DNA from: Methylobacterium nonmethylotrophicum
GTDB taxonomy: Bacteria; Pseudomonadota; Alphaproteobacteria; Rhizobiales; Beijerinckiaceae
DNA length: 64,000 bases
Assembly: GCF_004745635.1 (NCBI RefSeq)
Contig: NZ_SRLB01000015.1
Location: 1 to 64,000, forward strand
Direction: 5' to 3'
The notes under the pieces were generated by a model. That model did not search any database and had not been told where the DNA came from. It worked only from the letters and a program-made list of their open reading frames with translations. Both the position numbers and the translations under genes were made by a program. Numbering within the stretch: the stretch's first letter is position 1; each line of letters begins with the position of its first letter. Positions 36,358-44,702 of the stretch are shown piece by piece.

Positions 36358-37188
36358 CTAGCTGGCGATGAACTTCAGCCGGTGCTCGCGGTGGAGGTCG
36401 ACGATCGCCGCCGCCGTCTCCTCGATCGAGCGCCGCGTGACGTCGATCACCGGCCAGCGGTTGCGGGCGAAGAGCCGGCGCGAGGTCGCGATCTCGTCCG
36501 CCACCGCGTCGCGGTCGACGTAGGAGGAGGAATCGTCGGCCTTGAGGCTGAGCAGGCGGTTCTGGCGGATCTGCACGATCCGCTCCGGCGAGGCGATCAG
36601 CCCGACGACGAGGGGCTTGCGCAGGGTCTCGAGCACCGGCGGCGGCGGCACGCCCGGCACCAGCGGGATGTTGGCAGTCTTCAGGCCGCGATTGGCGAGA
36701 TAGATCGCCGTCGGCGTCTTCGAGGTGCGGCTCACCCCGAGCAGGATCACGTCCGCCTCGTTGAGGTCGACCGGCAGGTTGCCGTCGTCGTGGGCGAGCG
36801 TGAAGTTCATCGCGTCGATGCGCTTGAAGTACTCCGCGTTCAGCATGTGCTGCGCGCCCGGCCGGGCGGTGGAGTGGGTGCCGAGATAGGATTGCAGCAG
36901 CTGGTGCACCGGCTCCAGCACCGAGAGCAGAGGCGAGCCGGTCGCCCGGCACGCCTCCTCCAGCCGCTCGGTCAATTCGCGCCCGACGAGGGTATAGAGC
37001 ACGATGCCGGGGGCCTGCTCGATCTCGTTGATCACCCGCTCGAGCTGCGCGCCGGAGCGCACCAGGGGGTAGACGTGCTCGATCGCCGAGACCCCCTCGT
37101 ACTGGGCCGCTGCCGCGCGGCCGACATTGATCAGGGTCTCGCCGGTGGAGTCCGACACGAGGTGGAGGTGGAAGTAGCTGCGGACCAC
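36358..37188 (-). CDS. ppsR: Pyruvate,phosphate dikinase/PEP synthase regulatory protein (DUF299)
   Basis: Bifunctional kinase/pyrophosphorylase controlling PEP-forming dikinases, 276 residues. Features: N-terminal YFHLHLVSDSTGETL, a P-loop-like ILLGVSRTSKTPTAIYLAN, and the C-terminal NRWPVIDVTRRSIEE. I chose GTG at 37188 (VVRSYFHLHL), which has a GGGGAG ribosome site and matches the family start; an ATG at 37227 is possible. Orthologues (RP001 in Rickettsia) flank the origin in alphaproteobacteria. It starts divergently from hemE across the putative oriC. Confidence 0.9.
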   Translation of the reverse strand: MVRSYFHLHLVSDSTGETLINVGRAAAAQYEGVSAIEHVYPLVRSGAQLERVINEIEQAPGIVLYTLVGRELTERLEEACRATGSPLLSVLEPVHQLLQSYLGTHSTARPGAQHMLNAEYFKRIDAMNFTLAHDDGNLPVDLNEADVILLGVSRTSKTPTAIYLANRGLKTANIPLVPGVPPPPVLETLRKPLVVGLIASPERIVQIRQNRLLSLKADDSSSYVDRDAVADEIATSRRLFARNRWPVIDVTRRSIEETAAAIVDLHREHRLKFIAS

Positions 37189-37282
37189 GCGGGCTCCCCG
37201 GACTCGCCGCGGGCGCGGCAGACGCATGTCGAATCCGGCGCCCGGCGTGTCGTCCACCGATCGGTCGCGCGGAGTCGATGGA

Positions 37283-37291
37283 TGTGGATAA
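37283..37291 (-). promoter_or_regulatory. Perfect DnaA box
   Basis: TGTGGATAA is the exact complement of the high-affinity DnaA box TTATCCACA. It is the only perfect box seen in the ppsR-hemE interval. Confidence 0.75.
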
Positions 37292-37479
37292 TGCGCCGAC
37301 GAAGCGAGGTCCAGGCGCGAGGGGTGTGGGTTAACGGCTTCACGCCTCAACAGGCCGGCCGTTAACACTCGTGGCGGACTGTCCGTGGGAGAATCCGGGA
37401 CGCGGGGCCGCCGATTCGGGTCCGACGGGGCCCAAGCCCCTCGCGACTCTCGTGATCCCTCGACAATGGAGCAAACCTG

Positions 37480-37494
37480 TTAAAGCCCCCTTAA
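37480..37494 (+). promoter_or_regulatory. CtrA-binding site TTAA-N7-TTAA
   Basis: TTAA (37480-37483), seven bases, TTAA (37491-37494): an exact match to the full CtrA consensus. CtrA represses replication initiation in alphaproteobacteria, and here it would also lie upstream of hemE. Confidence 0.65.
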
Positions 37495-37746
37495 CGCACC
37501 GGCCGTGGGGACGGGCTGTGGACGGGCCTGGAGCCCCGCGACGCCTGCCCCCAACAGAAAAAACAGAGTCCTAGAATCTCTCTTTTCTTTTCAGAGGCCT
37601 GGCGTGGGGGCGGAAAACCGCCAGGGTCGCGGCGACCCGCCCGGGTCGCGACGACGCGCCGGGCTGGCGCGGCGCGGCGGTTCTCGGCATAGGGAAGCGA
37701 TCCGCCGACGCGGCGGCAGGCGAGACGGTTTTCGGGGGGCTGGGGC

Positions 37747-38835
37747 ATGGGCGGGACCGCGGGAGCCGGACGGGGAAGCGCGGAGCGGCCGCTCCTGCGG
37801 GTGCTCAGCGGCGAGGCGCTGTCGCCGCCGCCGGCCTGGATGATGCGCCAAGCCGGGCGCTACCTGCCGGAATACCGAGCAGTGCGGGCGGAAGCCGGCT
37901 CCTTCCTCGACCTGTGCTACAACCCCGACTTCGCCACCGAGGTCACCCTGCAGCCGATCCGGCGCTTCGGCTTCGAGGCGGCGATCCTGTTCTCCGACAT
38001 CCTGGTGGTCCCCCATGCGCTCGGCCAGGACGTGCGCTTCGTGGAAGGGGAGGGGCCCCGCCTCGATCCCCTGGCAGGCCGGCCCGAATTCGAGGCGCTG
38101 ATCGAGGCCGGCGACCCGCGGGTGATGCGCCATCTCGCGCCGGTCTTCGAGACCGTCGGGCGCCTGCGGGCGGAGCTGCCGCCCGAGACGACGCTGCTCG
38201 GCTTCTGCGGCGCGCCCTGGACGGTGGCGAGCTACATGATCGGCGGGCGCGGCACGCCGGACCTGGCGCCGGCGAGGGCACTCGCCGCCCGCGACCCCGC
38301 CCTCCTCGACGCCCTGATCGACCGGCTGGTCGCGGTCTCGACCGAGTACCTGGTGCGCCAGTTCGAGGCCGGCGCCGACGCGGTGCAGATCTTCGAGAGC
38401 CATGCCGGCGCCCTGCCGGACGTGCCGGCCGGCGAGCCTGGCGATGCCCTCGCGCGCTGGAGCTTTGCCCCGATCGCCCGGATGGTGTCCGGCATCCGCG
38501 CCCGGGTGCCCGGCGCCAAGATCATCGTGTTCGCCCGCGGCTCGGGGCTCGAGGGCCACGCCCGGGTCGCCGAGGAGACCGGCGCCGACGCGGTCGGGGT
38601 CGACTGGGCGGTGGACCTGCGCTCCTTGCGCGCCCGCCTGCCGGCCTCGGTGGTCACGCAAGGCAACCTCCACCCCGAGACCCTGATCGAAGGCGGCGCG
38701 GCGCTGGACGCGGCCGTGGACGCGATCCGGGCGGCCACCGCCGGCACGCCCCACATCTTCAACCTCGGCCACGGCATCACCCCGCAGACGCCGATCGCGA
38801 ATGTCGAGCGGATGCTGGCGCGGCTGCGGGGGTGA
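37747..38835 (+). CDS. hemE: Uroporphyrinogen decarboxylase
   Basis: Converts uroporphyrinogen III to coproporphyrinogen III in haem synthesis. The 362-residue product has the family segments WMMRQAGRYLPEYR, FSDILVVPHALGQDV and GFCGAPWTVASYM, as well as ESHAGALP and the C-terminal NLGHGITPQTP. Start ATG 37747 is preceded by a G-rich ribosome site. Next to the origin this gene is strongly conserved among alphaproteobacteria. Confidence 0.96.
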   Translation: MGGTAGAGRGSAERPLLRVLSGEALSPPPAWMMRQAGRYLPEYRAVRAEAGSFLDLCYNPDFATEVTLQPIRRFGFEAAILFSDILVVPHALGQDVRFVEGEGPRLDPLAGRPEFEALIEAGDPRVMRHLAPVFETVGRLRAELPPETTLLGFCGAPWTVASYMIGGRGTPDLAPARALAARDPALLDALIDRLVAVSTEYLVRQFEAGADAVQIFESHAGALPDVPAGEPGDALARWSFAPIARMVSGIRARVPGAKIIVFARGSGLEGHARVAEETGADAVGVDWAVDLRSLRARLPASVVTQGNLHPETLIEGGAALDAAVDAIRAATAGTPHIFNLGHGITPQTPIANVERMLARLRG

Positions 38836-38890
38836 GGGGGCACGGGTTCGGCGCGGAGGCGCGTCCACACCCCTGGGTTCGCGACAATCC

Positions 38891-39024
38891 CACCCGCGAC
38901 CTCATCCTGAGGTGCCGGCGATCGGAGATCGCTGAGCCTCGAAGGAGGGCTCCAGATAACTCTGCGATCCCTGGAACCCTCCTTCGAGGCTGCTGCGCAG
39001 CACCTCAGGATGAGGTCGCGGGTG
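38891..39024. repeat. Palindromic intergenic element, CCTCATCCTGAGG family, copy 2
   Basis: Perfect 24-base terminal inverted repeats at 38891-38914 and 39001-39024. An internal inverted repeat (GCCTCGAAGGAGGGCTCCAG and its near-complement) lies between, with one mismatch and a short loop. The whole 134 bases can fold into a single long hairpin. Located between hemE and hemJ. Confidence 0.85.
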
Positions 39025-39076
39025 GGATGAACTGAATCAAGCGATCGATACATCCTCCGAAAGGGACGATCCCACC

Positions 39077-39499
39077 GTGTATCTCTGGATCAAGGCCGCC
39101 CACGTCGTGTCGCTCATCGCCTGGATGGCCGCGATGCTCTACCTGCCGCGCCTCTTCGTCTATCACGCCGCGGTGCCGGCAGGCTCGGCTCAAGGAGAGA
39201 CCTTCAAGGTGATGGAGCGGCGGCTCGCCAAGGCGATCATGCTGCCGGCGATGATCGCCACCTGGGTGTTCGGGATCTCGCTCGCGGTGATGAGCGGCGC
39301 CTACAGCCAGGGCTGGTTCCACGCCAAGGTCGCCCTGGTGCTGGCCATGAGCGGCATCCACGGCTGGCTGTCGCGGATGGTCAAGGACTTCGCCGCCGAC
39401 CGCAACGCCCGCAGCCCAACGTTCTACCGGGTGCTCAACGAGGTGCCGACGGTGCTGATGATCGGCATCGTGATCCTGGCGGTGGTCAAGCCCTTCTGA
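39077..39499 (+). CDS. hemJ: Protoporphyrinogen oxidase HemJ
   Basis: Membrane protein of 140 residues in the UPF0093/HemJ family, which oxidises protoporphyrinogen IX. It has four hydrophobic helices, the N-terminal conserved His9 in KAAHVVSLIAWMA, WFHAKVALVL and a short C-terminal tail VKPF. It lies downstream of hemE in the haem context and is followed closely by a hydrolase gene. Confidence 0.92.
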   Translation: MYLWIKAAHVVSLIAWMAAMLYLPRLFVYHAAVPAGSAQGETFKVMERRLAKAIMLPAMIATWVFGISLAVMSGAYSQGWFHAKVALVLAMSGIHGWLSRMVKDFAADRNARSPTFYRVLNEVPTVLMIGIVILAVVKPF

Positions 39500-39510
39500 C
39501 GGAGACGACC

Positions 39511-40386
39511 ATGGCGCCCGCCATCGAGACGCGGACCCTCTCCCTCACCCTGGCCGGGCGCTCCTTCAGCCTGCCGGTCGACCGGATCGGCGCCGGCCCG
39601 CCGGCCCTGCTGCTGCCCGCCCTCTCCTCCATCGCCACCCGCGAGGAGATGCGGCCCCTGGCGACGCGGCTGTCGGCCCGCCACCGCTGCGTGGTGCCGG
39701 ACTGGCCCGGCTTCGGGGCGCAACCCCGGGCCCGGGTGCCGCTCGCGCCCGACACCCTGCACGCCTTCCTGGATGCCCTCCTGGCGCAGGAGCCCGGCCC
39801 CTACGCGCTCGGGGTCGCGGCCGGTCACGCCGCCGGCTACCTCGTCGCCGCGGCCGCCCGCCATCCGGGCGCCTTCGGGCGGCTCGTCCTGGTGGCGCCG
39901 ACCTGGCGCGGGCCGCTGCCGACCGCGATGGGCGAGGAGCGCCGGCCGCTCTTCGGCCGCCTGCGCCGGCTGGTCGAGGCGCCGGTCGTGGGCAACCTCC
40001 TCTACCGCCTCAACGTCAGCACGCCGGTCGTCGCCCGGATGATGCGGGCCCACGTCTATGCCGATCCGGCCCGGGTCACCCCGGCGGTGCTGGCCGAGAA
40101 GCGGCGGGTCACGCACCAGCCCCGCGCCCGCTTCGGCACCGCCGCCTTCGTGACCGGCGGGCTCGACCCGGTCTGGACGCGGGAGGACTTCCTCGCCCTG
40201 TTCGGCCCCGGCCTGCCGCCGGTGACGATGCTGCGCCCGAAGGCTGCGCCGCGCCGCTCCGGCGCCGAGATGACGGCGCTCGCCGGGACCGGCCGGGTGC
40301 GCAGCGTCGAGATCCCGGGGGCGCTCGCCGCTCACGAGGAATGCCCCGAGGCGGTCGCGGCCGCGATCCTCACCGCGGAGGCGTGA
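39511..40386 (+). CDS. Alpha/beta-hydrolase fold protein with altered nucleophile
   Basis: The 291-residue protein has the alpha/beta-hydrolase fold: an early PALLLPALSSIA, then PDWPGFG and LVLVAPTWRGP. The nucleophile elbow, normally G-X-S-X-G, reads VAAGHAAGY, so the serine is a histidine; the usual catalytic His lies near the end (ALAAHEE). Activity as an ester hydrolase is therefore doubtful. It starts 11 bases after hemJ and is followed within four bases by the PAP2 gene. Confidence 0.78.
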   Translation: MAPAIETRTLSLTLAGRSFSLPVDRIGAGPPALLLPALSSIATREEMRPLATRLSARHRCVVPDWPGFGAQPRARVPLAPDTLHAFLDALLAQEPGPYALGVAAGHAAGYLVAAAARHPGAFGRLVLVAPTWRGPLPTAMGEERRPLFGRLRRLVEAPVVGNLLYRLNVSTPVVARMMRAHVYADPARVTPAVLAEKRRVTHQPRARFGTAAFVTGGLDPVWTREDFLALFGPGLPPVTMLRPKAAPRRSGAEMTALAGTGRVRSVEIPGALAAHEECPEAVAAAILTAEA

Positions 40387-40390
40387 GCCG

Positions 40391-41161
40391 ATGCGGGCGC
40401 GCCTCGTCGTCCCTGCCCTGACTCTGGCGCTCGCCGCGGCCGGGGCCTCGGCCGACCCGGCCCGCGAGCCCTACCTCGCGGCGGGCGCCCTCGACGTGGC
40501 CGCCGCGCTGCCCGCGCCGCCCCGGCCGGGCAGCGCCGCGCAAGCCGCCGATGCGGCGATCTACGCGGCGACCCGGGACCTCGCCGGCTCGTCCCGCTGG
40601 CACCTCGCCGTCGCCGACGTCGCCTCGGGCGTTCCCCGGCTCCTCGACGACTTCTCCTGCGCGATCGGCCGGCGGCTCGACCCCGCCCGCGTGCCGGCCC
40701 TGGCCGAGCTGCTGGCGCGCCTGCGCCGCGACGTCGTGGCGGTGGTGCGGAACGCCAAGGCGCGCTTCGCGCGGCTCCGGCCGCATCTCGGCAACGACGC
40801 GCCGATCTGCGTCGACCGCACGGAGGCCCTCGACCGCAGCTTCGCCTATCCGTCCGGCCACGCCACCGAGGGCTGGACCTTCGGGCTCGTCCTCGCCGCC
40901 CTGATGCCGGAGCGCGCCGCCCCGATCCTGCGCCGCGGCCGGATCTACGGCGAGAGCCGGATCGTCTGCGGGGTGCACTGGGCGAGCGACGTCGAGGCCG
41001 GCCGCAGCACCGGCGCGGCGCTCTTCGCCGCGCTCGTCGGCAGCCCCGCCTTCCGGGCCGATCTCGACCGCGCCCGGGCCGAGCTCGCCGCCGGATCCGA
41101 GGGGGCGGCCCCCGAGGCGGCCCTCTGCGCCCGCGAGGACCAGGCGGCGCACCCGCCCTGA
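40391..41161 (+). CDS. Class A non-specific acid phosphatase (PAP2 family)
   Basis: Exported phosphatase of 256 residues. The N-terminal signal is VVPALTLALAAAGASA. The three PAP2 motifs are present: KARFARLRP (KX6RP), YPSGHATEG (PSGH), and SRIVCGVHWASDVEAG (SRX5HX3D). These are periplasmic enzymes related to PhoN/PhoC. It follows the hydrolase gene by four bases and is convergent with the small exported gene at 41281. Confidence 0.9.
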   Translation: MRARLVVPALTLALAAAGASADPAREPYLAAGALDVAAALPAPPRPGSAAQAADAAIYAATRDLAGSSRWHLAVADVASGVPRLLDDFSCAIGRRLDPARVPALAELLARLRRDVVAVVRNAKARFARLRPHLGNDAPICVDRTEALDRSFAYPSGHATEGWTFGLVLAALMPERAAPILRRGRIYGESRIVCGVHWASDVEAGRSTGAALFAALVGSPAFRADLDRARAELAAGSEGAAPEAALCAREDQAAHPP

Positions 41162-41226
41162 TCGAGGCGGCCGTGCCGCGCCCGGCGCGCGCCTGCGCCG
41201 CGATCCCGGCCGGGCGCGGGCGAGAG

Positions 41227-41281
41227 TTCTTGGCGCAAGGTTTCTTGGCGCAAGGTTTCTTGGCGCGAGGGTTCTTGGCGT
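41227..41281. repeat. 15-bp tandem repeat near gene ends
   Basis: Three full copies and one partial copy of a 15-base unit (TTCTTGGCGCAAGGT, with one slightly diverged) lie between the phosphatase stop and the end of the next gene. Tandem units of this kind change copy number by slippage. Confidence 0.75.
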
Positions 41282-41484
41282 CAGGGCATGCAGGCGTTGA
41301 TGCGGCAGCCCGAGCCCCGCTTCGAGCACTGGTAGAGCGAGAGGTAGATCGCCCGCTCGCGGCTGTCGCTGCGGGCCCAGCCGCTGCCGCCGTAGCCGTT
41401 GGCCCGGCAGTACCAGGCCGAGGCGCCGGTGTTCATGGTCGCCAGCATCAGGCCGGCCAGGGTGAGGGCGGACAAGGTCTTCAT
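41281..41484 (-). CDS. Small exported cysteine-containing protein (67 aa)
   Basis: A 67-residue protein with a signal peptide (MKTLSALTLAGLMLATMNTG, cleavage near ASA) and a mature part of about 45 residues holding four cysteines (WYCRANG, YQCSKRGSGCRINAC), likely forming two disulfides. The family is unknown. I chose the ATG at 41484; an extended frame to 41544 does not fit a signal peptide. Its stop lies at the edge of the 15-base tandem repeat. Confidence 0.6.
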   Translation of the reverse strand: MKTLSALTLAGLMLATMNTGASAWYCRANGYGGSGWARSDSRERAIYLSLYQCSKRGSGCRINACMP

Positions 41485-41593
41485 GGGACTGCTCCATTCG
41501 AGGATCGTGACTGTCGGCCAAATCATCGTCGTCGGCGACGTCACGATCGGAGCAGCAGAGAGGCATGTCGTTGGCCTCCCGGACTTGCCCGCG

Positions 41594-41659
41594 TCCTGCC
41601 GTCGTCCAGTCCCACACCGTTCCGGGGACGGTGTGACCTTCGCAGGACGAAGGCAGGAT
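41594..41659. terminator. Nested hairpin downstream of the TerC gene
   Basis: An inner stem CACACCGT/ACGGTGTG (41613-41620 and 41628-41635) lies inside an outer stem of about 14 bases with one mismatch (TCCTGCCGTCGTCC and GGACGAAGGCAGGA). It separates the terC end from the small exported gene's start. Confidence 0.5.
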
Positions 41660-41721
41660 TGCGGTGTGGTCTCGCACGAGGGGAAACGGGGCCGCCGCCA
41701 GGGCGGCCCCGCGGGCGGATG

Positions 41722-42462
41722 TCAGGCCGCCTTGCGCTTGGCCTGCCGGGCGCGGCGGCCGAGGATGTTGAGCACCTCGACGCCGGCCGAGAACGCCATG
41801 GCGGTGTAGACGTAGCCCTTCGGCACGTGGGCCCCGAAGCCTTCGGCGATCAGCGTCATGCCGATCATGATCAGGAAGCCGAGGGCCAGCATCACCACCG
41901 TCGGGTTGGCGGCGATGAAGCGCGACAGGGGATCGGCGGCGACGAGCATCACGGTCACGGCGGCCAGCACCGCGATCACCATGATCGGCACGTGCTCGGT
42001 CATGCCGACCGCCGTGATGATGCTGTCGATCGAGAACACCAGGTCGAGGAGCAGGATCTGGCCGATCGCCGCCGTGAAGCCCAGCGATGCCTTGCCGCCG
42101 GCCTTCTCCTCCGGATCGGGATCGAGGCTGTGGTGGATCTCCTTGGTGGCCTTCCAGAGCAGGAACAGGCCGCCGGCGATCAGGATCATGTCGCGCCAGG
42201 ACAATCCCTTGCCGAAGATCTCGAAGACCGGCTGGGTCAGGTGGACGATGTAGGCGACGGTGCCGAGCAGGGCGAGGCGCAGGATGAGCGCGAGCCCGAT
42301 GCCGATGCGCCGGGCCCGTGCCTGCTGCTCGTCCGGCAGCTTGTTGGTGATGATCGAGATGAAGATCAGGTTGTCGATCCCGAGGACCACCTCCATGACG
42401 ACGAGCGTCGCGAGGGCGGCCCAGGCCGTCGGGTCGGCGGCCAGCTGCATCAGGGATTCCAC
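41722..42462 (-). CDS. TerC-family integral membrane protein
   Basis: Seven-helix membrane protein of 246 residues of the TerC/YkoY/Alx family, linked to tellurite resistance and manganese export. Conserved acidic clusters are in MEVVLGIDNLIFI and LDLVFSIDSIITAVG, and the C-terminal region includes LIMIGMTLIAEGFG. I chose GTG at 42462 (VESLMQ), nine bases after an AGAGGA ribosome site; ATG at 42450 is the alternative. It is 14 bases after the lipid kinase gene's stop. Confidence 0.9.
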   Translation of the reverse strand: MESLMQLAADPTAWAALATLVVMEVVLGIDNLIFISIITNKLPDEQQARARRIGIGLALILRLALLGTVAYIVHLTQPVFEIFGKGLSWRDMILIAGGLFLLWKATKEIHHSLDPDPEEKAGGKASLGFTAAIGQILLLDLVFSIDSIITAVGMTEHVPIMVIAVLAAVTVMLVAADPLSRFIAANPTVVMLALGFLIMIGMTLIAEGFGAHVPKGYVYTAMAFSAGVEVLNILGRRARQAKRKAA

Positions 42463-42476
42463 GGTGGACGGTCCTC

Positions 42477-43388
42477 TTACGGAAAGATCGACGGGCGGCC
42501 CGGCGCCGGCGGCGCGTGGACCTGGACGGCCTTGGGCAGCACCTGCACATGGGCGGGGGTGTAGGTGGTCAACTCGCCGTCGGTGTTGACCGGGCGCGGC
42601 TTGCGGGTGCGCAGCACCACCTCGGTGGTCTGGAAGGCGCGCACGTCCGCGGCCTTGCCCTGCGTGCCCCGGCGCAGGGCCGGCAGCAGGGCGAGGAGCC
42701 GCCACCAATGGGCGACCTCGAGGCTGTAGAAGTTGAGCAGGCCGTCATCGACGGTGGCGTTCTCCTCCACCGTCATGCCGCCGCCGTAGTGGCGGCCGTT
42801 GCCGACCGAGACCTGGATCGTGCGCACCGTCTCCACCGTGCCGTCATGCTCGATGTAGACCGTGAACGGCCGCGCCCGCCGCAAGAGCCGGAACGCCGCC
42901 ACGGCGTAGCCGATCGTGCCGAGGCGGCGCTTCAGGTCGGCGGTCAGCTCGCCCGCGAGATCGGCCGAGAAGCCGATGCTGGCGACGTTGAAGAAGTAGT
43001 GGCCGTTGACGCAGCCGAGATCGATCGGCCGGGCCGGCACCGTGGCGATCACCTCCGCCGCCTCGATCGGATCGGCCGGCAGGCCGAGGCTGCGGGCGAG
43101 GTCGTTGGCGGTGCCGAGCGGCAGGATGCCGAGCGGCAGGTGCGCCTCCGCCAGCGCCTGCGCGGCGGCGTTCAGGGTGCCGTCGCCGCCCCCCAGGATC
43201 ACCATGTCGCAGGTGGCGGCGTGGGCGTGGATCAGCGCCTTGCAGTCGCTCTCGCCGGGTGGCGGCTCCACCGGCTCGATGCCGCCGCGGCGCAGGACGC
43301 CCTTCACGGCTTCGAGGTCGAGGCCGCCGTTGCGGGCCTTCGTGTTGACGACGAGCAGGGCCCGCCGGCTCGCCTCAGCGCCCGACAT
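42477..43388 (-). CDS. Diacylglycerol/lipid kinase family protein (YegS/DgkB-like)
   Basis: The 303-residue protein has the catalytic-domain signature VILGGGDGTLNAAAQALAEA with the GGGDGT loop and LGTANDLARSLGLP. The N-terminus is RALLVVNTKARNGG. It belongs to the family that phosphorylates diacylglycerol or related lipids; the exact lipid is unknown. It forms a two-gene unit with terC (14 bases apart). Confidence 0.88.
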   Translation of the reverse strand: MSGAEASRRALLVVNTKARNGGLDLEAVKGVLRRGGIEPVEPPPGESDCKALIHAHAATCDMVILGGGDGTLNAAAQALAEAHLPLGILPLGTANDLARSLGLPADPIEAAEVIATVPARPIDLGCVNGHYFFNVASIGFSADLAGELTADLKRRLGTIGYAVAAFRLLRRARPFTVYIEHDGTVETVRTIQVSVGNGRHYGGGMTVEENATVDDGLLNFYSLEVAHWWRLLALLPALRRGTQGKAADVRAFQTTEVVLRTRKPRPVNTDGELTTYTPAHVQVLPKAVQVHAPPAPGRPSIFP

Positions 43389-43795
43389 CGGCGCCTCCGG
43401 CCGGGCGTGCGGCGGCGAGGGCGGCCGGATTGGCCGAATGAGGAACGGGAATGACGCGCAAGGCTGCGGGCCCTCCAGTGCGATCGTGCCGCGTCAGCAC
43501 AAAGGCAGAGAAGGGGTCCGACATCGCGGTCGACGCCTCGAACCGCCAGAGGGGCCCGGACCCGGGGACGTCCCTGAGGTGGGGTGGCGGCCGCCCTTGG
43601 CAAGGGTTCCGCTGCGTACGAAGCACCGATCTCGCACCGCCGCGCGCCGGGCGGGCGAGGTCGAGGCGAGGTCAAGGCATGTGCGCAGCGGGAGTATCGG
43701 GGAGGGCGGTGCCCGTCCTCGCATCCGCAATGGAACCGTAACCGCAGCACCGAACGTTCCCTTGCCTGATCGTGGTCCTTCCCGGTGCCGCCGCC
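43389..43795. other. Non-coding region upstream of lipid kinase and exported protein
   Basis: A 407-base interval between divergent genes. A minus-strand frame of 49 codons (43375-43524, MSDPFSAFVLTRHDR) overlaps the kinase start by 14 bases; it has no recognisable feature and I do not call it as a gene. Otherwise the stretch shows no repeat, hairpin or RNA gene I can support and presumably holds two promoters. Confidence 0.4.
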
Positions 43796-44602
43796 ATGTC
43801 TGCCCTGTCCCGGCCTTCCCTCTCCCCCTCGCCGGCCGCCCTGCTCGGCCTCGGCCTGTCCGCCCTCCTGTCCACCGGTGCCCTGGCCCAGGGCTGGGTC
43901 GATCCGCCGACGCGCGCGGCTGCGCCTCCCGCGGCGCCCCCCGCGGCGGCGCCCGCCCCGAAGGCGCCGAGATTCGAGCCGGCGCCGGCCCCGCGGGCCG
44001 AGGCGCCGGTTCATCCGAAGGCCCACGCGCCGCGCCGCGTCGCCGAGGAGGTGCGCCGGCCCGCCCGCAGCGGGATCCACGCCGCCACCGAAGCCCGCCG
44101 CGCCGCGCGGCTCGCCCGGGCCGTGCGGCCGCTGCCGGTCCAGATCCCGGCGCCCGCTCCGGTCGCGGTGTCGGACGACCAGATGCGCGACTGGGCGGTC
44201 GCCTCGCAGCGCCTCGCCCGCGACTACATGGCGTCGATCTCGGGCGCCAACGGCGCGATGCTGGCAGAGGCACCGGGATTCTACGGCAGCCAGGTCGTCT
44301 TCCACGGCCGGCCGATGAGCGTGGCCAGCCTGATGTCGGAGAAGCGCCGCTTCGTGCAGCGCTGGCCCGAGCGGCGCTACCGGCCGCGGCCGGATTCCCT
44401 GCGCACCGCCTGCAATGCCGGGCTCGCCGTCTGCCGGGTCCAGGCCATGGTCGATTTCTCGGCCTTCAGCCCCGACCGCGGGGTGCGCTCGCAGGGCACC
44501 GTCGACGTGGAGCTCGCGGTCAGCTTCGCGGGCGGGCGCCCGGTGATCGTCTCCGAGAACAGCCGGGTCGTGCGTCGCGACGCGATGGCGAGCCGCGACT
44601 AG
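43796..44602 (+). CDS. Exported hypothetical protein (268 aa)
   Basis: A 268-residue protein with a signal peptide (LLGLGLSALLSTGALAQ, cleavage after ALA), a long Pro/Ala-rich spacer (APPAAPPAAAPAPKAPRF) to about residue 110, and a folded C-terminal part from DQMRDWAVASQRLARDY to the end with two cysteines (TACNAGLAVCRV). No family is recognised. It probably acts in the periplasm. The ATG at 43796 is chosen over a GTG at 43772. Confidence 0.6.
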   Translation: MSALSRPSLSPSPAALLGLGLSALLSTGALAQGWVDPPTRAAAPPAAPPAAAPAPKAPRFEPAPAPRAEAPVHPKAHAPRRVAEEVRRPARSGIHAATEARRAARLARAVRPLPVQIPAPAPVAVSDDQMRDWAVASQRLARDYMASISGANGAMLAEAPGFYGSQVVFHGRPMSVASLMSEKRRFVQRWPERRYRPRPDSLRTACNAGLAVCRVQAMVDFSAFSPDRGVRSQGTVDVELAVSFAGGRPVIVSENSRVVRRDAMASRD

Positions 44603-44702
44603 CCCTGTTGCGGTGTGACAGGGCGCCCGCGCCGGCATAGATTCGGGTCATCACCGGGAAACGGCTGAAGGGACGGACGGCCGGGACCCGCTGCCGGGGA
44701 CG

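Larger units (their letters stand above)
37189..37746. other. oriC: Probable chromosomal replication origin (oriC) between ppsR and hemE
   Basis: This 558-base non-coding interval sits between ppsR (DUF299) and hemE, the location of the origin in Caulobacter, Rickettsia and rhizobia. It holds a perfect DnaA box (37283-37291), weaker boxes at 37325-37333 (TGTGGGTTA) and 37517-37525 (TGTGGACGG), a perfect CtrA site (37480-37494) and a 9-base inverted repeat GTTAACGGC/GCCGTTAAC (37330-37338, 37358-37366). It also holds eight GANTC sites and an AT-richer stretch at about 37551-37592 suited to unwinding. Origin function is inferred. The hemE and ppsR promoters must also lie here. Confidence 0.72.

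Noticed and set aside
41227..41281. CRISPR array
   Set aside because: The 15-base units are contiguous, without unique spacers, and no cas genes are nearby.
43375..43524. 49-codon minus-strand frame before the lipid kinase
   Set aside because: It overlaps the kinase start and shows no recognisable feature; no ribosome site stands out.
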